A stretch of 64,000 bases of DNA from Lachnospiraceae bacterium (GCA_021628825.1 JAJXRY010000002.1:186001-250000), one strand, 5' to 3'. Positions 20,601-31,004 are shown, counted from the first letter of the stretch. Program-made: numbers and translations. The notes: a model not told the origin generated them from the sequence alone.

Positions 20601-23600
20601 CTTGCTGTCGCTGCCAAGCCACATAAAGTAGCTGCCGGTATCTCCGTCCGGCCGGGTCAGACCATCAGAGGCAGGCGCGGTAAAGCTCTCGCCGTTTTTT
20701 ACGATGATTTGAATATCCTCGGAGCTGCCGCCCAGCTTGCCGCCACCAAGGTCGAGGGTAATGGCTTTCAGCCCGTCAGCGCCCAGGGTTTTCGGGTTCA
20801 GGACTTCCAGGACAGGGCGGAAACCAAGGTGCGATTTGGCACCCGAAGATTCGTGGAAACTCCAGTTGCGAGCCGAGCTGTACCCACGGTTCGCACGACC
20901 CTGCGCGTAATTGTGCGCAGTATCCTGCCCCCACGAAGACATCCCACTCCAGTTTTTGATATATCCGTCGTATTTGTCCAGTATCCTGTCCCATTCGTTG
21001 CTTTGAGGGTTGCCGCATACAGACTCGCCAGAGTCCCTATAAGAACGCCCTTCGGACGGCGCACGCAGCGTATATTCCACGCTGCCGGCGGCGTAGTTTT
21101 TTCCAAAAATCATCCCTGCAGTATTCAGATTCTCCCAGCTTATCGTATGCGTTACAGCATAGTCCGCCACAAACGGGCTGTGGGCATATTTGTTCTGCTG
21201 TGCATACTCCTCTGTGGCTGCCATCGCTGATGCGAGCTTGTAAGCATCCACTGTCCCGGCATAGGTAAAGGGAACATAGTGCAGCGTTGTATCCGGCAGG
21301 CTGCCGTTCACCGTGCCGGGAATGCCCATGCCAGAAAGGTCAAACCAATAGGTGCCGCCGGTCATGAGGGTAAACTGCTCATCAAACTGCGCTGTCAGAC
21401 TGGTTACATCCGCCGGAACGTTATCGCCCGGTTCGTAGAGCTTGCCGTCGCTGCCAAACCACTTAAAGGAGCTGCCGGTATCTCCGTCGGGGCGGGTCAG
21501 ACCGTCAGAGGCAGGCGCGGTAAAGCTCTCACCGTTTTTTTACGATGATCTGGATACGATCCGAGCTGCCGCCCAGCTTGCCGCCGCCAAGGTCAAGGGT
21601 AACGGCTTTCAGTCCGTCAGCGTCCAGCGTGCCAAGATTCAGGACTTCAAGGACGGGGCGGAAACCGACGTCCTGGATGGAAATCGTAGTATCGCTGCTG
21701 CTCCAGTTGCGGGGCGAATCGTGCCCGCGAAGCGCACGATTCCCATTCGCAATGTTCGAAGTATCCTGCCCCCACGAAGACATCCCACTCCAGTTTTTGA
21801 TATATCCGTCATTCTTGTCCAGTATCCTGTCCCATTCGTTGCTTTGGGGCGTGCCGCGTTTGGAATTGCCTGAGCCTGTATCACCACTTCCCGCAGAGGG
21901 CATGCGCAGCGTATAGTCCACGCCGCCGGCGGCGTAGCCTTTGTCGAAAAATCAGATCTTTTGCATACAGCTCCTTCCAGCTTGTCGTATGCGTTACAAC
22001 ATAGTCCGCCACGAACAGGCTGTGGGCATATCCGTTCTTCTGTGCATACTCCTCGGTAGTTGCCATCGCTGATTTGAGCTTGTAGGCATCCACTATCCCA
22101 ACATAGGTAAAGGGAACATAATGCATTGATTTGTCGGGCAAATTACTGTTTACTGTGCCTGGAATGTTCTCGCCGGAGAGGTCAAAGTAATAAGTGCCTC
22201 CGGGAGCGAGCTTGAACTGCTCTATGAGAGCAAACTGTGCCGTCAGACTGGTTACATCCGCCGAAACGTTATCCCCCGGTTCGTAGAGCTCGCCATCGCT
22301 GCCAAGCCACTTAAAGTAGCTGCCGGTATTTCCGTCGGGACGGGTCAGACCATCGGAGGCAGGCGCGGTAAAGCTCTTACCGTTTTTTACGATAATCTGG
22401 ATACTATCCGAGCTGCCGCCCAGTTTGCCGCCGCCAAGGTCCAGGGTAACAGCTTTCAGCCCGTCAGAGCCCAACGTGTCCGGGTTCAGGACTTCAAGGA
22501 CAGGGTGAAAACGGAGGGCCGGCACGGAATACGTAGTATCACCGCTGGCCCAATTGTGGTTCGAACCGTTCCAGCGAATCCCACGGTGCGACGACGAAGC
22601 TCTCGAAGTATCCTGTCCCCACGAATACCCCCTGCTCCAGTTTTTGATATATCCGTCGTTCTTATCCAGTATTCTGTCCCATTCGTTGCTTTGGGGCGTG
22701 CCGCGTTGGGAATCGCCCGAGCCTGCACTATCGCTTCCCACGGACGGCGCACGCAGCATATAGTCCACGCCGTCAGCGGCGTAGTCTTTGCCGAAAATCA
22801 GGCTCGCATTGTTTAAGATATTCCAATTTACCGCACCCGTTACGGCATAATCCGCCACAAACAGGCTGTGGAGATTTTTATTCTTCTCTGCATACTCCTC
22901 GGTGGTTGCCATCTCCGATGTGAGCTTGTAGGCATCCACTGCTCCGGCATAGGTAAAGGGAACATAGTGCATTGATTTGTCCGGTAAATCATTGTTTATT
23001 GTGCCCGGAATATTCTCACCGGAGAGGTCAAAGTAATAGGTGCCGCCGGGAGTGAGGGCGAACTGCTCGGTGGCTGCCTCCTCCACCGTCAACTCTACCG
23101 TCTGAAATCGGCTGGCGTAGTCAGTCTGGTAATCACCGTTACACTGCTCCGAGAACACATGGAGTTTATAATTTCCGCTGGCAAGATCATGCGGCAGTGT
23201 AAAGCTGAGCTGCCTGTCTATGGCAGTGGGCTTCATAATCCTTCCATAGTAGACCGCACCGTTTTCACCCTCGATAATCGCAGAAATATATTCATTTAAC
23301 CCCGTCCTCGGATTGGAAAAGTTCAGCGTAACCGTGCCGCCGGGTTTTCCTGCTGCGGTAGTTTCCGTTACCTTAAAAGTACGGGTATCGTCCAAAAGTG
23401 TCAATTTCCATTCGTCTCCGCTGTATTCCGGGATTTTGAGCATTCCGTCAGCAGTACCTTTGCCGCCAACGGCAGCAGAAACGAGGAGGACAGAGTCCGG
23501 CTTCAGGTTGAAGGCAGGGCGGGCGGCGTTGGTTTGGCCTACCCATTCACCAATCACAGCGCCATTTTTATTGACCGTCCCTGCAGAATCAGGTTTCAGT

Positions 23601-24202
23601 CTTCTAGGAGAACGGAGCCACCATACGCCCGCACTATCGCCATAATTGGCGATACGCGCATTGTCATCGGTAAATCCGTAGGCTGCATTTTCCGCTTCCT
23701 CTGCCGAGAGGAAAAACACCTTGTCCCCATCCAGGATGTTGTCAGAAGCGTCATAGTACATACCGTATAGATCATCACTTTTGCTGGTTGCCAAAACAGC
23801 TTTTTGCTCCGTAGTGCTGAGACTTCTGCTGTAAAAGTCATTACACCAGTCCTTCCCACGGCTGCCCTTCCAGTCGTTGAAATATGGAGTCGTATAATCA
23901 AATTCTACGCCGCCATATTCCCCTGTCCCAAGCAGCGCCTCGGAGAGGAGGAAAAATCCGTCCCCCTGTTGGGCATTGGCCATATTGGTTTTTGTATCCA
24001 GCACACGCCATTTAACGGTGCTGTTATTCCATGTGCCAAAATGAATATAGTCATAGCTGCTGTTTGTGCTGTCATAACCGCTGATCCCGCTTGTACCGAG
24101 CTGTATGGCCTTTGCGCCGCCATTGTTGGCAAAGGCGGTCGTCGGCAAAAGACCAAGCACCATGCAGCACAGCAGCAGAACGCTGATGATTCGTTTCTTC
24201 AT
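14606..24202 (-). CDS. Giant secreted S-layer-homology protein with six hypervariable modules (frameshifted)
   Basis: Reconstructed length is about 3200 residues. Order: signal peptide ending PTTAFA; a DUF6273-like domain (WWLRSP to ARPAFNL); an Ig-like stretch; six tandem ~280-residue modules (23072-18015); a He_PIG-like domain; one InlB-type B repeat, a linker, then about five more near-identical 78-residue copies; a Pro/Thr linker; three SLH domains; then a C-terminal TM helix and an Arg-rich tail without a clear LPXTG. SLH domains should bind secondary cell-wall polymer, so it is probably a surface adhesin. Six +1 homopolymer errors split it (near 21950, 21537, 19853, 18168, 16266 and 15585). 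The gene is visibly more GC-rich than its neighbours, suggesting transfer. Ligand unknown. Confidence 0.85.
15640..16800 (-). repeat. Tandem 234-bp InlB-type B repeats
   Basis: Successive copies of a 78-codon unit containing ITLTVTPDTGYRFKEWE and TMPDGNVEVKAIF. The same anchor recurs at 15851, 16085, 16320 and 16554, a period of 234 bp; the single 235-bp interval marks an inserted base. The inner copies are almost identical at DNA level; the outermost are diverged, and one further diverged copy lies at about 17500-17740. Confidence 0.9.
18015..23072 (-). repeat. Six tandem ~840-bp modules with hypervariable patch
   Basis: The anchor coding GGTYYFDLSG recurs near 23026, 22180, 21339, 20492, 19646 and 18811 (spacings 835-847 bp). 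Each module runs from this anchor, through WDRILDK.DGYIKNW.....SWGQD, then a variable stretch of about 33 codons, then GFRPVLEVLNP, a Flg_new/InlB-like end with LDLGGGKLG, and a conserved link ending LTAQF. Differences between modules concentrate in the variable stretch and in a shorter Gly/Ser loop before NEWDRILDK. Confidence 0.9.
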
Positions 24203-24562
24203 TGACTTTTCTCCTCCTGTTCGTGTCGGGTCGGCTTGTCCGCCCCGTCTTATGGTATCATATATGTCGTTTGCTCCTTCCGGTTGTCTGGAAGTGCAAT
24301 AAATACCCTTCTATTTATCAGGTACAAAAAAATGAAAAAAACTCTCACCCCGAACATAAAATTTTTTTACACAAAAATATAACCAGAAATTTGACTAAAA
24401 TTTTAGCAATTTTTGCCAAAATTAAGAGCTGCCCAAAGGCAGCTCTCAGAAAAATGTAAATATTCAGTCAGGAGAGAACACCAAAGGCGAACTTTCCTAT
24501 AAAGAAATAAAAAAAGTTCGCCTGCAAACTCTTCACGCACGAGCGGTGTTGCAAAAAAACCC
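24203..24562. other. Intergenic region upstream of the SLH gene
   Basis: AT-rich 360-bp spacer. It holds a hairpin acting as terminator (24425-24446), an 11-bp stem AGGCGAACTTT/AAAGTTCGCCT (24485-24523), and the 17-bp word CGAGCGGTGTTGCAAAA (24540-24556) that recurs at 51618-51634. The SLH gene has a CTCCTCC-type ribosome site complement just upstream of ATG 24202. No promoter is obvious. Confidence 0.5.
24425..24446 (-). terminator. Putative terminator of the oxidoreductase/isomerase operon
   Basis: AGAGCTGCC and GGCAGCTCT form a 9-bp stem with a CAAA loop, followed on the minus strand by TTAATTTTGG. It lies about 120 bp past the stop of the isomerase-like gene. Confidence 0.55.
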
Positions 24563-25397
24563 CTAACAACAGCTATCCGTTGTTAATCTTTTCTGCAGAT
24601 ACGAAAGGCTCTGTAAATATTCCTCATCCGAATGAAGATGCTCAATGATCATCGGCATGTCTGGATTTTCTGCTGTTGCAAGCTGCGCATATTTCTCCAG
24701 AGGTAACGTTCCTTCCCCACAGGCGCACTCCCTCAGCTGGAAGGTAAATTCATTCAATAAAAGAACATCCTTAATGTGGCAGCTTAATATCCTTCCCTTC
24801 AGCTTCGAAAAAGCATTCTTCCATAAATTCCTCTGCGAAGAAATAACGCTGTGGGCAATTTACCATATTAATAAGATCCATATGCACACCAAAGGCCTCT
24901 CTGTCTACATCCCCGATCAGACGGAGATATTCATCAGGACCTGTCGGAATCATCCAGGGCATTGGCTCAATACTGAACTTCGTATTCACAGGATTTGCTT
25001 CATCAATAATGTGCTGTATAGAATCAACTGCCATTTTCCACGTCTCTTTGGAAAAATTCCCGGGATATCCACCATCCCAGATCGGTCCATGCGGTGTACC
25101 AACGATATTCACACAGCATTTTGCACCAATCTCATCCGCCATTTTCAGCTGATTGATCGAGTAAGCAACTGCCTCTTCCCGTTCCCTGTTATCCACAGCA
25201 AGAACATTTTTCCAAATGCCGACCTCGGCAATGATTAACCCTTCCTGTTCCGCAGCCTTCCGATAAGCATCAATGGTCTCCGGGGAAGCTTCACAGTTCA
25301 CCGGAAACACAACGGATCCGCATCCAAGTTCTCTATGCTTCTTTGCCCACTGCTGCGGGGTTTCGTGTGCCAAAGGAACAGACAATCCTATTTTCAT
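24563..25397 (-). CDS. TIM-barrel sugar phosphate isomerase/epimerase family protein (frameshifted)
   Basis: AP-endonuclease-2-type TIM barrel of about 278 residues. Metal-ligand-like residues appear in FSIEPMPW (Glu), GVHMDLIN (His/Asp) and, after frame repair, CHIKDV (His). The five-A run on the + strand at 24808-24812 should be four; this restores a continuous frame through LLNEFTFQLRECACGEG. Family members isomerise or epimerise sugars, inositols or hydroxypyruvate. Third gene of an apparent operon with an FMN oxidase and an SDR, so it probably processes a product of those redox steps. Confidence 0.78.
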
Positions 25398-25482
25398 AAC
25401 GCTTCCTCCATCTTTTTGTAAAGATTAATTGCAGCTATTCAGTGTCTTGATAACTATAATTTATTCTAAGCTCTGAACACCA

Positions 25483-26356
25483 TCAGAAATGACGGTAATG
25501 AATCACCGAGGGATCAATCTCTTTTAAGGACTTTGCTCCGGTTCTTGCCATTACACTCATCAGCTCCCGGTTCATTTCATTCATACGGTTGGTAACACCT
25601 GCTGCACCATCCTTTAAGGGACCCATCAGTTCGCGTCCGACACACACTGCATCTGCGCCCAGTGCCAGTGCCTTAAAGACATCCATGCCACTCTCAATCC
25701 CACAGTCTACGAAAACAGGGATCTGCCCATCTACTGCTTTTACAATTTCAGGCAGAATCATCAGCGGAGGTACGGCATACTGCATAATTCCATGGTGATG
25801 GGAAACAAGAATTCCCGATACACCTGCCTTCACACATTTCTCAGCATCCTTCGCACTCAGCACGCCCTTTACAATAAATGGTACAGATGATGCTTTCACA
25901 TAATTTTCCAGATCCGAAGCTGTCTTTGCATGCATTGGCAGACCACATACCACATCATACTCCCCATTTCCTGCAAAGCAGTGATCAATATCCATACCGA
26001 CAGCAAATGCCCCATGTTCGGCAGCATGCCGGATCTTGTGATAAATCACTTCATCATCTTTGTGCGGTTTGATGATTTTTCACGGTTCTGGCTCCGGTTG
26101 CAAGAATCTGCTCCAGTTCATCATCTTCTCCCATGCCAACCCAGTGCACCGCTCCTGCATCCTTCGCACCTTTTCCAAACTCCGCCATGGCATTATCACA
26201 AATTTCATGCAGATGGGAAAGTGCTGCTGTCATAATCGGGGTTTCAAATGTCTCTCCATATAATTCCATCTTCGTAGATGGAAGATCGGAGTCCCAATAC
26301 CGGGTTTCCAACAATATGGAGTCAAAAATAATCTCTGGTAATCTGATTGGAATCAC
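25483..26356 (-). CDS. FMN-dependent alpha-hydroxy-acid oxidase-like protein (frameshifted)
   Basis: About 290 residues, shorter than the usual ~340 because the N-terminal segment is reduced. FMN-phosphate-binding features are present: PFIVKGVLSAKDAEK, VFVDCGIESG and DAVCVGR. The motif around the catalytic His reads VSHHHGIMQ instead of SNHGGRQLD, so the substrate-binding Arg is missing. The break at GAAAAATC near 26080 needs one A removed (VKIIKPHKD). The GTG start overlaps the upstream SDR stop by 4 bp (GTGA), implying coupled translation. Oxidation of an unusual hydroxy acid or another FMN reaction is possible. Confidence 0.78.
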
Positions 26357-27384
26357 TTTTGCTGCTCATACATCTTCATCTCCTCTTTTGCCTTTTCCAG
26401 AACTGCGATCAGCTTATCGCACCATGCATCAAATTCCGGATCTTCCACCTGGCATTCCGGATGGGAAAGAACATAATCCACGGTATTCCGGATTCCCTGC
26501 TCCATACGGACATTCATGCACAGACCGGGAACTGCATTCTTCAGCTTCTTATTATCAAATACTACGGTATTCGCCTTATCACCAGTCAAGGCTCCTTCAA
26601 AATCATACGGTCCTGCTGCATCAAGATATGCAGATGAAACATAGTAAGGCTTGTATTCAACATGCAGTGCATCCGCCACAGCCTGGTAAATCTGATTCCA
26701 GGTCACAGACTGATTGCTTGTAATCTGAAATGCTTCACCGATCGCCATCGGATTTCCCATTAGACCCGTAAATCCCTTTGCAAAATCAGAATTGTGGGTA
26801 ACGGTCCAAAGGGAGGTTCCATCCCCATGAACGATCACCGGTTTTCCCTCCAGCATTCTCTTTAAAACCTGAAAGCTTCCTTTATCTCCATGAACCCCAA
26901 TAGGAACATTTCTCTCATCGTATGTATGGCTCGGACGGATAATCGTAACCGGGAATCCATTTTCACGATACATTTTCATTAAAAACTCTTCACAGGCAAT
27001 CTTATTTCTGGAATATTCCCAATGAGGGTTGGAAAGCGTCGTTCCTTCTGTAATGCGATAATCCATAACCGGCTTATGATAGGCAGATGCAGAGCTAATG
27101 TACATATACTGCTTCGTCTTTCCGGCAAATAACCGGTAATCCCGCTCCACCTGCTCCGGAACAAATGCGATAAAATCACACACCACATCAAAATTCATTC
27201 CGGCTATCTTCTCAGCAACCTCCTGTTCCTTGCTGATATCGGCAATAATCTGCTTTGCCTGTCCATCCAATACGTTCTTACGGCTTCCTCTGTTCAGAAG
27301 ATATAACTCCCAGCCTTGTTCTACCAAAAGTCTGGAAATCGCCATACTGATCGTTCCTGTTCCCCCGATAAAAAGTGCTCTCAT
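26353..27384 (-). CDS. NAD-dependent epimerase/dehydratase (extended SDR)
   Basis: Intact 343-residue extended short-chain dehydrogenase. The N-terminal Rossmann motif is FIGGTGTIS and the catalytic pair is EYSRNK (Y-x3-K), with an upstream SSASAY supplying Ser. IIRPSHTYDERN is typical of sugar-nucleotide-like SDRs. It is the first gene of a three-gene operon with an FMN oxidase and a TIM-barrel isomerase. Substrate unknown; a sugar or cyclitol derivative is the reasonable guess. Confidence 0.83.
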   Translation of the reverse strand: MRALFIGGTGTISMAISRLLVEQGWELYLLNRGSRKNVLDGQAKQIIADISKEQEVAEKIAGMNFDVVCDFIAFVPEQVERDYRLFAGKTKQYMYISSASAYHKPVMDYRITEGTTLSNPHWEYSRNKIACEEFLMKMYRENGFPVTIIRPSHTYDERNVPIGVHGDKGSFQVLKRMLEGKPVIVHGDGTSLWTVTHNSDFAKGFTGLMGNPMAIGEAFQITSNQSVTWNQIYQAVADALHVEYKPYYVSSAYLDAAGPYDFEGALTGDKANTVVFDNKKLKNAVPGLCMNVRMEQGIRNTVDYVLSHPECQVEDPEFDAWCDKLIAVLEKAKEEMKMYEQQK

Positions 27385-27412
27385 GCCATTACCTCCTTGT
27401 CTTTGTGCTCAT

Positions 27413-28727
27413 TTACCAGTTAATATCCGTCTGGCGGGCTCCTAAACTTGTTACCTTACCATCTTCTACAACGATCTGGTATCCATAGGCAGAATATTCC
27501 TCCACTCCATAGACATAGTAATAGGTGGATTTTCCGGATTCCGAGCTTTCGTAATTGTAGTCGGCAATCGCTGCAAGAACTTCTTCCTCGCTGCTTCCAA
27601 AGGTAATGCCTCCCGGAAATACCATGGAGGAGTATCTATTGGCTCCAAAATCATATTCATCCAGTTCAATAATAAAGCAGTTTTTCCAATACGGTCGCAT
27701 ATGGAGCAAAGTTCTTGACTGGTACACGGATTCTCTGATTATCCTTCATCATCTCTGCCATACCGGTGTCTCCGGCACCGATTACCATGTCGCTATTCTT
27801 TTCCTGTATTTCGAATCCGTTATCCGTAAATTCCTGAATCGGACAGGGAAGCTGATAAAGCGCACCACCATACTCTAAAATATTGGAATAATAATCATCT
27901 CCAAGCTGTGTTGGTGCCTTATATTCGCTGATCAGTTCCGGAACCTCTTCGCTCACCGAATTATCAAGCCCATCAAGCTCGATCATATTCATCAGCACAA
28001 GCTCTTCAATCACTCCGGAATCTTTATAAACACGAAAGGTTACCCGACTGTAGTAATCCATTTCATAGGACATTTTATAACAAAGCTCTCCATCATACTC
28101 ATCGGTAGGCTCCCCATAAGCTTTCAGGATATCTTCCCTTGTAGACTCCTCAAATGCAATACCTTTCGGAAGTTCTATCTTCCAGTCACAGTTCTCCATC
28201 TGATAATCATACAGATTCAGTCCACAGACCTGACCTTCCTCCGGTGCTATGGCATTTAAAGATAAGTTTGCAATGGAAGTATAAATCGTAACTCCATCCT
28301 TCTGCCATGGTTCCGCATAAAGATATTCGTTCGAATATAACACTTCTGTCCGGTCACCGAGATATTCCCAGCCCAATGCCTCAAAATCATCAAACCACAT
28401 CGGGAACTGGTACACCTGTCCATCCATTGCAATCTGGAAATCATACAGATTATCAGAAAGCTCTTCCGGCATTTCTACGGAGGTCTTTTCACTCTGATCC
28501 TTTCCGGTAACTACCGTTTCATCTGCATCTTCGTTTCCGGTTTCCTCTGACTCTTCCGGTTCTGGAATTTCCTCTTCCTCCGGAAGCTGTTCTTCCACGG
28601 CCCAGTCCTGTGACTGTTCCGGCTCATAATCCTGCATCATTTTGATTGCCACACCATAAGCACTGCATCCGCAAAGATTCAATGCAAGCCCTGCTGCCAC
28701 CAACGCTGCTACTGCCTTTTTCTTCAT
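27413..28727 (-). CDS. Uncharacterised lipoprotein with acidic linker (frameshifted)
   Basis: I do not recognise a family. MKKKAVAALVAAGLALNLCG precedes C21 in a lipobox-like LCGC, so a surface-anchored lipoprotein is likely. Residues ~35-75 are almost all Glu/Asp/Pro/Thr, a disordered spacer. Two similar domains follow, each with a QFP or QLP-P pattern, an F-x-x-x-G motif and a segment like IAFEESTREDILKAYGEP, matched later by ITFGSSEEEVLAAIAD. The frame breaks at GGAAAAAC near 27683 (four A expected). ATG 28727 has AGGGAG 9 nt upstream. It lies 25 bp downstream of a membrane-protein gene. Confidence 0.7.
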
Positions 28728-28751
28728 TTTACTTTTCTCCCTCATAAAAAT

Positions 28752-29290
28752 TTATTTGTATTTCCGTTCTTTTACAGCAAGAACCGTAATGAAAATCACA
28801 TCCATGGTAAAAAAGAACTGCATAATCGCAGAGATGACAAGCAGTGCTTTACTGTGAAAGCCGCCCTTATAGGACCGGACAATGTAAGCAACTGAAAATG
28901 GTGCAGCCGCAAGCAGAATAAGCCAGCCATATATCCCAAGTATCAATGCCATCACAGGGCCGACGAACACCATAATCACAATCGGCGTAACCATTAACAG
29001 CAGACAGATGACGATCAGAAGTCCTCCAACCAGATAAAAAGGAATCAGCGCATACTTGATAATCATGGAGCATACCAGTAACTGCTTCCTCTCAATCTTA
29101 CTTTTGGCTGCCAGAACCACAATCAAATTTACGATTCCCAAAAGAACCGGTAACCAGAATAGCCAGGATGTAACTATATCTGCCGCGTCTGCGTCCGACA
29201 TTATCAAAAATGCCACAGGTCCCAGATATGCTGACAATGCATATAAAATTGCCAACAGATAAATCACAGGAAACTTCTTTTTTTCTCCAT
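28752..29290 (-). CDS. Small polytopic membrane protein of unknown function
   Basis: About 180 residues with five or six hydrophobic helices and no recognised domain. The open frame could start at 29363 inside the transporter gene, but a far better start is ATG 29290. Its GGAGGT site overlaps the transporter stop codon (GGAGGTAA). Using that ATG needs a one-base correction in the A7 run just after it, giving a start like MEKKK followed by FPVIYLLA. Tight spacing with the NSS transporter and lipoprotein genes suggests one operon. Confidence 0.65.
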
Positions 29291-29292
29291 CT

Positions 29293-30630
29293 TTACCTCC
29301 AATCAAAGGTAACCATACCAATGATATAAATTGCCAGAATACATACCGGCACAACAACACCAAAAATGGGTTTCATCCAGGGTTTGATCTTTAATCCCTT
29401 ACCCTTATTCGCTTCTGCCATAAGGTTATCAAATCCCCAGCCAAAACGTTTACTGGTACAGAACAATGCGATGATCATTGCACCCAGCGGCAGAATATTG
29501 TTACTTACCAGGAAATCCCAGAAATCCAGCCAGGTAGAGGATGAGGTAAACGGATGAAAGTCAAATACACTGAATCCAAGCGCAGTCGTAAGAGAAATCA
29601 GGAATATCACGATTCCGCATACCAGGCACCCTTTCTTTCTGGTCCATCCGGTCATTTCACGCACGCAGGCAAGAATGTTTTCGCATACCGTAAGTTCTGT
29701 AGAGAATGCTGCAAAAACCATGAACATAAAGAACAGACTTCCCCAGACTCTTCCTCCCTGAATATTCTGAAATACCGTTGCCATGGTATCAAACAATAAT
29801 GCGGGTCCTGCTGTTACCTCCAGCCCATACGCATAGCAGGAAGGAAAAATAATAAGACCTGCCACAATCGCCACAAAGGTATCCAGTGCAATGACATGCA
29901 CGCTTTCTCCCAAAAGGCTGCGGTCATCTCCCAGATAACTTCCGAAGATCGCCATTCCGCCCATGCCAACGGACAGCGTAAAGAACGCCTGATTCATCGC
30001 TGCCACTACAATATTCGGCGTGATATCCGAAAAATTGGGAACCAGATAGAATTTATATCCCTGTAATGCACCTTCATAGGTACTGCTCTTAATTGCAAGG
30101 ACTATCATAAGAATAATCAGAAGACACATCATGTATTTCGTTACACGTTCCAGACCACCCTGTAAATCAAAGGTCAGAATCACGAATCCCAAAATAACTG
30201 CAACCGCAAGAAATCCCACATTGACCTGCGGATTGGAAATCATCTTCGCAAATCCCAGGTCTGCAACATCTCCGGTCACAAACTTTACAAAATAATAAAT
30301 CAACCAGCCGGTCACTACTGTATAAAATGCCATCAGAAATACATTACCAAGCAAAGCCACATAGCCGTGCAGATGCCACTTCTGACCCTTTTTTTCGAGC
30401 TTATGATACATTCTCACAGGGCTTGCCTGCGCTGCCCGTCCCATTGCAAATTCCATCGTCATCGCCGGCATTCCAAGGATAATAAGGCAGAGGATGTACA
30501 GTAGTACAAATGTTCCTCCTCCGTTTGTTCCAACCATCCATGGAAATTTCCACACATTTCCACAGCCTATCGCACAGCCGGCACTCAGCAGGATAAATCC
30601 TAATCTGCTGCCTAATCGTTCTCTTTCCAT
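29293..30630 (-). CDS. NSS-family sodium-dependent transporter
   Basis: Intact 445-residue neurotransmitter:sodium symporter homologue. It begins MERERLGSRLGFILLSAGCA with the NSS TM1 signature, including the unwound glycine-rich segment GCGNVWKFPW, and has about eleven TM helices. These proteins couple Na+ entry to uptake of amino acids (LeuT, MhsT, TnaT types). Substrate is not readable. It starts a likely operon with the small membrane protein and lipoprotein, behind a repeat-rich structured leader (30661-30955). Confidence 0.9.
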   Translation of the reverse strand: MERERLGSRLGFILLSAGCAIGCGNVWKFPWMVGTNGGGTFVLLYILCLIILGMPAMTMEFAMGRAAQASPVRMYHKLEKKGQKWHLHGYVALLGNVFLMAFYTVVTGWLIYYFVKFVTGDVADLGFAKMISNPQVNVGFLAVAVILGFVILTFDLQGGLERVTKYMMCLLIILMIVLAIKSSTYEGALQGYKFYLVPNFSDITPNIVVAAMNQAFFTLSVGMGGMAIFGSYLGDDRSLLGESVHVIALDTFVAIVAGLIIFPSCYAYGLEVTAGPALLFDTMATVFQNIQGGRVWGSLFFMFMVFAAFSTELTVCENILACVREMTGWTRKKGCLVCGIVIFLISLTTALGFSVFDFHPFTSSSTWLDFWDFLVSNNILPLGAMIIALFCTSKRFGWGFDNLMAEANKGKGLKIKPWMKPIFGVVVPVCILAIYIIGMVTFDWR

Positions 30631-30660
30631 ACCCCCTGTATTCCCCTTCCGTTTCTATTG

Positions 30661-30955
30661 ATGTCTGCTTCGCAGCCGTTTGTTTTTCTCTGGCTAAACA
30701 AGCTCACAAATTCGTGCTTCCGCACTCCTCATCCTGCTTCGCAGGATATTTGTTCGCTGATAGATGCCTGAAAAACAAATGTCTGCTGCGCAGCCGCTTG
30801 TTTTTCTCTGGCTAAACAAGCTCACAAATTCGTGCTTCCGCACTCCTCATCCTGCTTCGCAGGATATTTGTTCGCTGATAGATGCCTGAAAAACAAATGT
30901 CTGCTGCGCAGCCGCTTGTTTTTCTCTGGCATCTATCATATCATATCTATCATAA
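30661..30955 (-). repeat. Tandem structured repeats in the NSS transporter leader
   Basis: A unit of 118 bp is repeated (GTCTGCT anchors at 30663, 30781 and 30899). Each unit contains hairpin ATCCTGC/GCAGGAT, hairpin GTGC/GCAC, an enclosing helix ACAAAT/ATTTGT, and a stem with arms GAAAAACAA and TTGTTTTTC around GCTGCGCAGC. Outer arms TGATAGATGCC and GGCATCTATCA close the distal copy. The layout matches the element before sufC although the stem sequences differ. Confidence 0.85.
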
Positions 30956-30962
30956 TAAAGTA

Positions 30963-31004
30963 CAGAAAAAAACATCCGCCACATTTCCATGTAACGGATG
31001 TTTC
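30963..31004 (-). terminator. Terminator of birA
   Basis: AAACATCCG and CGGATGTTT form a stem that on the minus strand is followed by a run of seven T. It lies about 30 bp past the reconstructed birA stop. Confidence 0.8.

Noticed and set aside
18158..21541. Phase variation through poly-A tracts in the SLH modules
   Set aside because: The same kind of +1 error occurs in housekeeping genes at short runs throughout the window, so sequence error is the simpler explanation.
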